Shown: piece by piece, positions 17,309 to 24,910 of the stretch
How positions within the stretch are numbered: the first letter of the stretch is position 1
Layout: each line of letters starts with the position of its first letter
Source of the DNA: Scytolyngbya sp. HA4215-MV1
GTDB taxonomy: Bacteria > Cyanobacteriota > Cyanobacteriia > Leptolyngbyales > Leptolyngbyaceae
Assembly (NCBI GenBank): GCA_019359045.1
Contig: JAHHIA010000003.1
Span: 186,001-250,000 of the forward strand
Direction of reading: 5' to 3'
DNA length: 64,000 nucleotides
Made by a program: the position numbers and the translations under genes
Notes under the pieces: generated by a model
What the model was told of the DNA's origin: nothing
Database searches by the model: none
What the model saw: the letters and a program-made list of their open reading frames with translations, nothing else

Positions 17309-18115
17309 TCAGACAGCAAAGTCTCCAGCAAACTGCTCCAGTGACAAGAGCTGAATGTGGCTATCTTGGCGGGCGATTTCTCGTTCTGTTGGTGTGTTGT
17401 AGCCCCAATCTGCTAAAAACAATTTCACCGTCTCTAACCCTGGAGCTTGCTGGACGGCTTGTAGGGTTTTCAAACGGTCTTCGACAAACCAGATCTGGGT
17501 CAGGTTCCCACGATCGCTCAAAATCTCTTGCAAAATTTTGGCTTTTGGACGCTTCGCTTCTTTGCCTAAAATTTTGATGGATGCTAGGTCAATGTCTTGC
17601 TGCTGCAATAACTGGCGAATAAAACGTCCTTCTTTCGTGCTGATGATAAAGAGTTGCAGAGCAGTCGTCCCCCAGCGACGGACTTGTTCGGCAACACCGG
17701 GATAAAACCGATGCTCTGCTAACCAACCCGGGAGATCTGTAGCAATCCACTGATCCCGAACACTATCTACCCGCTGACTTAACCCGGGGGCATCCAGATT
17801 ATCTGCTTGAATCAGTTTGTGCGAGATCGCCCCCCAATCTTGCAAAATTTCAGGTTCAGGGAACCCTAGCACGAGTGCTCTGAGCAAAACTGGCATTTCC
17901 CATCCCGTCTCAATCACTGGACGCAGACGATAGAATTGAGGGGCAAGATCAGCAACTAGCGGTGCGTCGATCGGTTGCCAAAGTTGGCAATACGCTTTCC
18001 AAGTCGTCTGAAAATACTCTTTCAGACCATCACAGACCACTCCGTCAAAATCGAGCGCCAAAACATCCGGAATGCCTACCGCCATCGCGTCTTTTGCGGA
18101 TATTGTCATATTCAA
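17309..18115 (-). CDS. HAD-superfamily hydrolase
   Basis: A 268-residue HAD-fold phosphatase. Motif I is [12 protein letters not shown] near residue 20, with the nucleophile and acid/base Asp pair. Motif II is [12 protein letters not shown] near residue 155. The motif III Lys is in [15 protein letters not shown], and motif IV is [11 protein letters not shown] near residue 210 (ED instead of DD). A helical cap lies between motifs I and II. The substrate is unknown; the family includes sugar-phosphate and phosphoglycolate-type phosphatases. Several Met codons near the N-terminus (residues 1, 3, 11) could be the start. The tRNA-Gln gene ends upstream on the same strand. Confidence 0.88.
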   Translation of the reverse strand: MNMTISAKDAMAVGIPDVLALDFDGVVCDGLKEYFQTTWKAYCQLWQPIDAPLVADLAPQFYRLRPVIETGWEMPVLLRALVLGFPEPEILQDWGAISHKLIQADNLDAPGLSQRVDSVRDQWIATDLPGWLAEHRFYPGVAEQVRRWGTTALQLFIISTKEGRFIRQLLQQQDIDLASIKILGKEAKRPKAKILQEILSDRGNLTQIWFVEDRLKTLQAVQQAPGLETVKLFLADWGYNTPTEREIARQDSHIQLLSLEQFAGDFAV

Positions 18116-18127
18116 CTGTAAAGATAA

Positions 18128-18199
18128 CTGGGGCGCTAGGATTCGAACCTAGGAATGGCGGGACCAAAACCCGCTGCCTTACCACTTGGCTACGCCCCA
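18128..18199 (-). tRNA. trnQ: tRNA-Gln (anticodon UUG)
   Basis: The minus strand folds as a complete 72-base cloverleaf. The acceptor stem is TGGGGCG/CGCCCCA with discriminator G. The D-loop is AGCCAAGTGGTAAGGC, the anticodon arm GCGGGTTTTGGTCCCGC carries TTG, and the T arm is TAGGTTCGAATCCTA. CCA is not encoded. The UUG anticodon, the weak first pair and the overall sequence fit tRNA-Gln. Confidence 0.95.
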
Positions 18200-18574
18200 T
18201 TAGTACGCCCTCAATATCTTAGCAGTGCAGGCGGCAGATATGTCAACCAACTCATCCAGCAAAAATCAAAAAAACGGAATGTAAAGATGTCCAACAAAAC
18301 CCTTTGGTCAATTGTGTGACTGATCGGGGTATGCCATCGTATGGTGAGCAATCTGGGGAGCGCTTAGATGAAAACCCTCTAGCCATTTACGCAAAATCAA
18401 TGATTCTTTTGATACATTAATGATCTAAGTACAAGATAGTCAAAAATTATCGTTTGGTGGCGGTGGCGGTGATTTTGTAGATACGTCGAGATTTTTGAAC
18501 GCTTCTTGCAAAGCTTGACTCAGCAAAGCCTTCAAAAATATCTGTCTGGAGCATCGCTGTGGGTGTCAGGGTGA
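18200..18574. other. Intergenic region with degenerate palindromic repeat
   Basis: The divergent region between tRNA-Gln and the large histidine kinase gene. It contains the 18491-18540 element related to the palindrome at 2841-2897 and is otherwise A/T-rich with no gene. It probably carries the histidine kinase promoter. Confidence 0.6.
18491..18540. repeat. Degenerate copy of the 2841-2897 palindrome
   Basis: It begins ATTTTTGAACGCTTC and ends CAGCAAAGCCTTCAAAAATA. The first palindrome has ATTTTTGAAAGCTTT and GAGCAAAGCTTTCAAAAATA in the same order. The arms here pair imperfectly around an enlarged centre. Two related palindromes in one window suggest a dispersed short repeat family. Confidence 0.6.
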
Positions 18575-21391
18575 TTGATTGCGCACTCAGCAGGAGATCA
18601 GGATTTTGAGACTATGGATGAAGTCATTGATCGCCAGGAATCGGGGTTGCCCTCTGCAAGCCTCAATGGTGAGAATTTTCTCGGTAAACCGTTAGGGGAA
18701 TTAGGTCAACACACTCCACAATCGGATGAAGAAGCACATTTCTTTAACCTATCGCTCGATATGCTTTGTATTACCGGGTTTGATGGTTACTTAAAGCAGC
18801 TCAATCCAGCTTGGGAAAAAACTCTTGGCTATTCCTCGCAAACGTTGTTGAATCAACCATGGATCGAATTTGTTCATCCAGACGATCGCTCCACCACGAT
18901 TGTCGAACTACAAAGAGGGCTGGATGGAGCCAGCACTGTGCATTTTGAGCATCGCTTCCGTTGTCACGATGGGTCTTATAAGTGGCTCTCCTGGCAGGCA
19001 AATCCACTGACAGACAAGCAAATTTTCTATGCAGTCGCGCGCGATATCACCCGTCGCAAACAAAACGCAGAGGCGTTAGAAAAAGTCCACCTTCAGGTTG
19101 TCAATATTTTTGAAAGTATTACGGATGCTTTCTTGGCACTCAACCATGATTGGCAATTTACGTATCTCAATCCCCGGGCTGAGCAGATTTTATTGCAATC
19201 TAAAGAAGACATTATTGGGTGTTGCATCTGGGAAGAACTACCCGATATCGTCAACTCGACCTTTGCTCGGGAATGTCAACGGGCGATCGCGCAGCAAACA
19301 ACCGTTCACTTTGAAGAATTTTACGACCCGTTGGGCATTTGGCTAGAAGTACGGGCTTATCCTTATCAGGAAGGCTTGTCAGTTTATTTTCGGGATGTGT
19401 CGTCGCGCAAGCGAGCAGAAGTGGCGTTATTAGAACGAACTCGCTTGTTTGGGTTAGGGGCAGAGATTGGCATGGTCCTGGGGCAAGGAGGAAATCTCCC
19501 AGAAATGCTCGATCGCTGTGTGCAGAGTATGGTCGAGCATCTAGATGTCAGCTTTGCCCGCATTTGGCTGCTGAACCGAGAAACCCATTTGTTGGAGTTA
19601 GAAGCGATCGCAGGACAGCATAGCCATACCGAAGATTTCTACAATCGGATTCCCCTTGGTATTTCCATCATTGGTTTTATTGGTTATCACCGGGAGCCCT
19701 ATGTCACCAACACTGCCGATAGCGACATGTGCATCGGTGCCAAAGAATGGATTCAGCGAGAAAGGCTGATTGGGTTTGCAGGCTATCCACTGATTGTGGA
19801 AGATCGGCTAGTTGGAGTTCTGGCATTATTTAGCCAACATCCTTTTACAGAAGCCGTGAAAGGCATGTTGGAATCAGTAACGAACAGTATTGCAGTCGCC
19901 ATCGACCGGGCATGGGCAAGAGAAGAACTTCTGAGTCGCCGAGAAGCGCTTTTGTTTCGATTGGCAAACCAGATTCGCAATTCCCTCGACCTCAACACCA
20001 TTCTAAGCATTGCAGTCAATGAAATTCGCAATCTGCTGCAAATTGATCGTTGTCATTTTCTTTGGTGCGAGTCACTGCCCGATCGATTGAGTGTAACGAT
20101 TAGCCATGAAGCCTGCGATACCCATTTGCCCAGTCTCTTAGGAGATTGCTCCGAAGAACAAGCGACCCTTTTGAGCGAAAAAATTCTGAGTTTGGCGATC
20201 GTCCGAACCGAGGATGCCGCCAGGGACACAGAATTAGATAGTCGGATGCGAAGCTTGCTCCCGCAAATGGGAATCGTTTCTCAACTTTTGATCCCACTGG
20301 AAACGAGATCGGGGCAATTAGGCGCGGTGGTTTGTAGCCATTGCAGTAAACCGCGTGTTTGGAGTGATAGCGAAGTTGAGCTACTACAAGCAGTGGTGGA
20401 TCAACTCTCATTAGCGATCGACCAGGCAGAACTCTATGCCCAAAGCCGCGCCGCAGCTCTAGCAGCCCAAGCCCAAGCCCAACAATTAACCGCAACCCTC
20501 CAAGATTTGCAAAAGACTCAATCCCAACTTATCCACAGCGAGAAGATGTCGAGTTTGGGACAAATGGTCGCAGGGATAGCCCACGAAATTAACAACCCAG
20601 TCAATTTCATCATGGGAAATCTCTCCCATGGCAGCGAATATATTCATCAGCTACTAGAAATTCTGGCGCTGTTTCAAGCACATTACCCAGAACCTGCCGC
20701 TCCCATTCAAGCCAAGAGTCAAGAAATTGATCTAGAGTTTTTAGCAGCCGATCTGCCAAAACTCTTGAGTTCTATGAAAATTGGAGCTGAGCGCATTCGA
20801 CAGATTGTGCTATCTTTACGCAACTTCTCTCGGCTTGATGAAGCCGCTAAAAAGCCAGTTGATATTCACGAAGGAATTGACAGTACTTTGCTGATTTTGC
20901 AAAGTCGCCTAAAACCCGATCGTCTCAGCCCTGAGATTCGTATCATCAAAGACTATGGCAATCTCCCTCCAATCAATTGCTATGCCGGACAACTCAACCA
21001 AGTATTTATGAATATTCTCAGCAACGCCATTGATGCATTGCAAGATCCGCGAGAAGATGACCTCGTCCACCGCACCACCCCACCCCCTTCTAACTCAGAA
21101 GCAGAAGCTGTCTTCTCAGAATCTCCAGCAATTTACATCACAACCCAATGCTTAAACAACGATCGGGCTGAGATTCGTATCCGTGATGAAGGTCCCGGTA
21201 TGACCGAAGATGTTGCTAAGCACTTATTCGATCCATTTTTTACAACCAAACCCGTCGGTCAAGGGACTGGGCTAGGGTTATCTATCAGTTACCAAATCGT
21301 GGTAGAAAAACATGGTGGAACTCTGCGATGCTCATCTCGTCCGGGTCAAGGGGCGGAATTCGTGATTGAAATTCCTATCTCAGATGAGTAA
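18575..21391 (+). CDS. PAS/GAF multi-domain sensor histidine kinase
   Basis: A 938-residue soluble sensor kinase. In order: PAS domain about 50-165 (FNLSLDMLCITGFDGYLKQL, with PAC-like GSYKWLSWQANPL), PAS domain about 170-285, GAF domain about 300-440, GAF domain about 460-625, a coiled segment, HisKA with phospho-His near 670 in GIAHEINNPVNF, and HATPase with N-box FMNILSNAIDAL near 815, RDEGPGMTE near 870 and GQGTGLGLSISYQ near 896. No receiver domain is attached and no response regulator is adjacent. The second GAF lacks an obvious bilin-binding Cys-His motif, so a phytochrome role is not supported. The start is a TTG at 18575 or an ATG at 18614. The stop is 33 bases from the convergent rnhB. 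Confidence 0.92.
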   Translation: MIAHSAGDQDFETMDEVIDRQESGLPSASLNGENFLGKPLGELGQHTPQSDEEAHFFNLSLDMLCITGFDGYLKQLNPAWEKTLGYSSQTLLNQPWIEFVHPDDRSTTIVELQRGLDGASTVHFEHRFRCHDGSYKWLSWQANPLTDKQIFYAVARDITRRKQNAEALEKVHLQVVNIFESITDAFLALNHDWQFTYLNPRAEQILLQSKEDIIGCCIWEELPDIVNSTFARECQRAIAQQTTVHFEEFYDPLGIWLEVRAYPYQEGLSVYFRDVSSRKRAEVALLERTRLFGLGAEIGMVLGQGGNLPEMLDRCVQSMVEHLDVSFARIWLLNRETHLLELEAIAGQHSHTEDFYNRIPLGISIIGFIGYHREPYVTNTADSDMCIGAKEWIQRERLIGFAGYPLIVEDRLVGVLALFSQHPFTEAVKGMLESVTNSIAVAIDRAWAREELLSRREALLFRLANQIRNSLDLNTILSIAVNEIRNLLQIDRCHFLWCESLPDRLSVTISHEACDTHLPSLLGDCSEEQATLLSEKILSLAIVRTEDAARDTELDSRMRSLLPQMGIVSQLLIPLETRSGQLGAVVCSHCSKPRVWSDSEVELLQAVVDQLSLAIDQAELYAQSRAAALAAQAQAQQLTATLQDLQKTQSQLIHSEKMSSLGQMVAGIAHEINNPVNFIMGNLSHGSEYIHQLLEILALFQAHYPEPAAPIQAKSQEIDLEFLAADLPKLLSSMKIGAERIRQIVLSLRNFSRLDEAAKKPVDIHEGIDSTLLILQSRLKPDRLSPEIRIIKDYGNLPPINCYAGQLNQVFMNILSNAIDALQDPREDDLVHRTTPPPSNSEAEAVFSESPAIYITTQCLNNDRAEIRIRDEGPGMTEDVAKHLFDPFFTTKPVGQGTGLGLSISYQIVVEKHGGTLRCSSRPGQGAEFVIEIPISDE

Positions 21392-21424
21392 AGCAGAGGA
21401 ACCCCGCCCGACACCCAGACCTCG

Positions 21425-22099
21425 CTATCTGGTGCTGTGTGGCAGAGTATTAGGCTGACAAGGGCTAAATGACAATCGATGCAGGACAGACGGTCCATAC
21501 GTCTGGAGTGCCTGTCGATGTTTCACAGTGCCATAGCCTTTATTCACAGCTAGATCATAAATCGCATAGTCTGGGGATAAGCGAGTGATCAACGCATCTC
21601 GCCAAACCTTGGCAATAATGCTCGCAGCAGCGATCGCCAGAACTTTTTGGTCGCCTTTAATAACAGTTTCCTGCGTGATCGACAATGTTGGAATTTGCCG
21701 ATTGCCATCGATTAAGCACAGTTCCGGCAACACCCTGAGCTTTAGAATGGCTCGCTTCATAGCGAGTAGTGAAGCTTGCAAGATATTCAGGCGATCGATT
21801 TCTTGAGCAGACGCAAGCCCAATTTGACAGTCGATCGCCTGTCGATAAATTTGATCTGCAAGTTGCAGCCGCTGGGGGTGGGTCAATTGTTTACTATCCG
21901 TGACTCCAGCAGTGGTCAGATGGGGCAAGGCTGAGTCTGGTAAAATCACTGCTGCGGCAACAACAGGTCCAAACAATGCCCCCCGACCCACTTCATCCAC
22001 TCCCGCAACCACTTTGGTTGAAGAGGATAGGAAAGAGGATTCCCAGAAGCTGAGTTGTTGAGAAGGCATAACCTGAAAGCAGGATCCCTGAAAATGCAA
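21425..22099 (-). CDS. rnhB: Ribonuclease HII
   Basis: RNase HII cuts RNA in RNA-DNA hybrids and at single ribonucleotides in DNA, starting ribonucleotide excision repair. The catalytic acidic pair is in GVDEVGRGALFGPVVAA (Asp35, Glu36). Further family blocks are TDSKQLTHPQR, CLIDGNRQIPTL with the third Asp, and the C-terminal YDLAVNKGYGTVKHRQAL and GPSVLHRLSF. The 224 residues include about ten extra N-terminal residues; the Met at 22069 is an alternative start. It lies 32 bases downstream of rne on the same strand and probably ends that operon, a sensible pairing of RNA-processing enzymes. Confidence 0.95.
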   Translation of the reverse strand: MHFQGSCFQVMPSQQLSFWESSFLSSSTKVVAGVDEVGRGALFGPVVAAAVILPDSALPHLTTAGVTDSKQLTHPQRLQLADQIYRQAIDCQIGLASAQEIDRLNILQASLLAMKRAILKLRVLPELCLIDGNRQIPTLSITQETVIKGDQKVLAIAAASIIAKVWRDALITRLSPDYAIYDLAVNKGYGTVKHRQALQTYGPSVLHRLSFSPCQPNTLPHSTR

Positions 22100-22131
22100 T
22101 CAAGCTGATTGGAACCGTTGACGAGTCAACA

Positions 22132-24423
22132 TTACTCACTGGCAGAGGCGGAAGAGCGACGGCGACGACGACGAGTGGCAGCAGTACTTTCTTCTTCTAC
22201 TTCAGGGTTATCATCCAGAGCAGCAGTTGATTCAACTGAGGATTCTGGCACCACAATCGGTGCAACCAGCGAGATTGGCTTCGATTCCGAAGGATTGCGG
22301 CGACGGCGACGACGAGATGTAGCATCGGCATCGCCCTCACTCTCGCGAGTACTGAATGAAGGCTCCTCACTCTCTGGTGAAGCATCGCTATCAGCATCTT
22401 CTTCGCTGCCGTTTGAAAAAGCAGTTGGTTCCAGATCAAAAGAGGATACCTGCTCAACACGAGCAGCCCGACTCTCAATTTCTTGTACAACTGTAGGAGT
22501 TTGCCCCGGCAAAATTACTGAAACAATTGCAGATTTAGGATTTTTTACCTCTTGATTCGTCAAAACCAAAGGAGAAATCCCCATCCAAGCATAAACATCC
22601 TGCTCTTCAGGTGTCATCTCAATGGAGACAATTTCGGGCGGTTCACTGGTAGGCTTGCTGCTATCGCGTCGCGATCTGCCTCTTCTCTCTTCTCCTTCAG
22701 TGGCTTCTGGAGCGTTATCCAAGATTTCTCGGTGGGCACTCCCCCGTCCCCGTCCCCGTCCCGTTGTGGGCATTGCTTCCGCGGGAGGCGAAAGAGACGA
22801 TCGTAAATTTGGCAGAGATTCAACACTTTCTCCTTTACTGCCCTCTTCCCAGAGCATCCCTCTGGAATTGCCTGCCTCTTTCGGAGTGGGACCTTCCCCA
22901 ACCCGCCGTCGGCGCCGACGGCGGTTTCCAGCCAGACCGCCACCCCGCTCCTGGTAATTCGGGTGTTGCAACAAATCCAATTCTTCAGAGGGTTCCAGAT
23001 CAGAATCCTCGTTCCGTCCTTCCCATAAGAGTTCTTTCTGAACCACCAGATCGGCGGACAACCCACCCACATCCGGCAAGGGCTCTCGACTCCGCCCTCG
23101 CCCCCGATGTTCAGAATTGCGCGACTCAATCGATCTATATTCTCTTGCAGCGGGACGCTCCACAATTTCCCCATCGGAGGCTTCCGGTTCACCGGGCAAA
23201 TGCACCAAATGACCCAACCCACCGCAAGTCTGACAGGGTCTGCCAAACAACTCGTAAATATTTTTACCTTGGCGCTTGCGAGTCAGTTCTACCAGACCCA
23301 ATTCAGAAAGCTGAGCAATTTGAGGTCTGGCTTTGTCAGCCCTCAGCGCTTTCTCAAAATGTTCGAGTACTTGAAGTTGGTCGCGGCGAGAATCCATATC
23401 AATGAAGTCCACCACAATCACCCCCGCAATGTTTCTGAGCCTCAGTTGTCGAGCGATTTCAGTTGCAGCTTCACAATTAGTCCAGAGAACCGTTTCACGC
23501 GCCGTAGCCGAGCGAGTAAAAGAACCCGAGTTAACATCAATAACAGTCAACGCTTCTGTAGGTTCAATAATGATATAACCACCAGAAGGCAAATCCACTC
23601 TAGGTTTAAGCGCTTCGCGGATAGCAGCATTGACGCGGAAATATTCCAACAGTGGAATCGATTCACGGTGATGATCAATTAAGACGCCCTGCGTCGGTTT
23701 ACCCCCACTCCAGTTGAGCAAGTGTTGCTTCACTCGCTTGAGTCCGGTGTGGGAATCTACCACGATACGGTTGACATCCGCGCTGTAAACATCGCGTAAC
23801 ACACGCTGAATAAAATCATCATCCCGGTTCAATAAAGCAGGTGCGCGGGTAGTACTGGCTTCTTGAAGCACAGCTTCCCATTGCTTTTGTAAGGATTCCA
23901 TATCCTCGATGATGGCTTCTTCGGGCATGTTTTCGGCTTCCGTCCGAATGACTAACCCCATCCCCGCAGGCTTAATCAAAATCGCCAATGCTCGGAGACG
24001 ATGCCGCTCATTTTCATTGCGGATGCGGCGAGAAAGGTTGACTCCACGGCCGTAGGGCATCATGACTAAGTAGCGTCCAGGGAGAGAAATATTGCCCGTT
24101 AACCGGGGTCCCTTATTGCCGGTAGGTTCTTTCATGACCTGAACCAACACTTTTTGCTGAGGCACTAAAAGCTCAGTAATTGACCCAGCAGAACGCTTTA
24201 GACGCAGGGGACCCAAGTCACTGACATGGATGAAGCCGTTGCGCTCAGAATCTCCAATATTAACAAAGGCGGCATCAATACCAGGGAGAACATTTTCTAC
24301 AATCCCCAAATAAACGTCACTGACTTGGTGACTCCCTGTAGCTACGATTAATTCTTGAATCTGGTCTTCAGAAAAAACAGCAGCGATTCGATGCTGCTCG
24401 GCGATTACAATTTGCTTTGGCAT
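22132..24423 (-). CDS. rne: Ribonuclease E/G with cyanobacterial Arg-rich tail
   Basis: This single-strand endoribonuclease starts mRNA decay and processes RNA precursors. The N-terminal S1-like domain is about residues 35-115 (DVYLGIVENVLPGIDAAFVN). The catalytic acidic sites are in TVIDVNSGSFT and VVDFIDMDSRRDQ, and the zinc-link CQTCGGLGHL is near residue 405. The tail from about 420 is low-complexity with Arg clusters. It ends with RRRRRRSSA, identical to the nonapeptide that I recall binds polynucleotide phosphorylase in cyanobacterial RNase E, and a related Arg cluster lies about 50 residues earlier. TGAGGAAATTGATG-like spacing gives a reasonable ribosome site. It lies between the radical SAM gene and rnhB; the 487-base leader is likely regulatory. 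Confidence 0.95.
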   Translation of the reverse strand: MPKQIVIAEQHRIAAVFSEDQIQELIVATGSHQVSDVYLGIVENVLPGIDAAFVNIGDSERNGFIHVSDLGPLRLKRSAGSITELLVPQQKVLVQVMKEPTGNKGPRLTGNISLPGRYLVMMPYGRGVNLSRRIRNENERHRLRALAILIKPAGMGLVIRTEAENMPEEAIIEDMESLQKQWEAVLQEASTTRAPALLNRDDDFIQRVLRDVYSADVNRIVVDSHTGLKRVKQHLLNWSGGKPTQGVLIDHHRESIPLLEYFRVNAAIREALKPRVDLPSGGYIIIEPTEALTVIDVNSGSFTRSATARETVLWTNCEAATEIARQLRLRNIAGVIVVDFIDMDSRRDQLQVLEHFEKALRADKARPQIAQLSELGLVELTRKRQGKNIYELFGRPCQTCGGLGHLVHLPGEPEASDGEIVERPAAREYRSIESRNSEHRGRGRSREPLPDVGGLSADLVVQKELLWEGRNEDSDLEPSEELDLLQHPNYQERGGGLAGNRRRRRRRVGEGPTPKEAGNSRGMLWEEGSKGESVESLPNLRSSLSPPAEAMPTTGRGRGRGSAHREILDNAPEATEGEERRGRSRRDSSKPTSEPPEIVSIEMTPEEQDVYAWMGISPLVLTNQEVKNPKSAIVSVILPGQTPTVVQEIESRAARVEQVSSFDLEPTAFSNGSEEDADSDASPESEEPSFSTRESEGDADATSRRRRRRNPSESKPISLVAPIVVPESSVESTAALDDNPEVEEESTAATRRRRRRSSASASE

Positions 24424-24910
24424 TCAATTTCCTCAGGAGGTCGCAACCAGAAAGATGCAGAATCCTGTTCACCTTTCAATGTTGCTGTCATATTTTTATC
24501 TACGCGAAAGATTTTTTTTCAACAGTCACGCAGAGGGGGAATGAAGCTGTTCAGCTTCTGAAGTCAAACAGTCTTCAACGACTTCAGAAGGACTGGTCAC
24601 GTACTAGACAACTGAATCAACAAGCGATCGGTAGTCTGGCTCAATGCCCCACTAGGGCTGGGCACCGAATTTTTAATCATGGACGAAAAGTTTCGTAAAA
24701 GCAGGCTGCGCCCAACATCCAGAGCTAGCTTACTCAGCGGTGACTTCCACAGTCCTCAAACCCGCAACAGCGTCTGTTGAACAGCATTATAGCGTGCACA
24801 GTTTGCTCCGCGACCAAATTTCAAAAAATCATACTGTTTTGATGAGGTTGATTACTGGGCAGCCAGTCAAGCTGGGAGAAGACGAAAATGACATAGATGG
24901 AACAACCCAC
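24424..24910 (-). promoter_or_regulatory. rne leader region with alternative hairpins
   Basis: A 487-base gap separates the radical SAM stop from the rne start. It contains an 11-bp perfect stem CTTCTGAAGTC/GACTTCAGAAG (24555-24565 with 24580-24590) and a 7-bp stem GAAGCTG/CAGCTTC (24543-24549 with 24552-24558). The two share bases 24555-24558 and so exclude each other. Leader-mediated autoregulation of RNase E is known in bacteria; a role for these hairpins is an inference. Confidence 0.55.
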
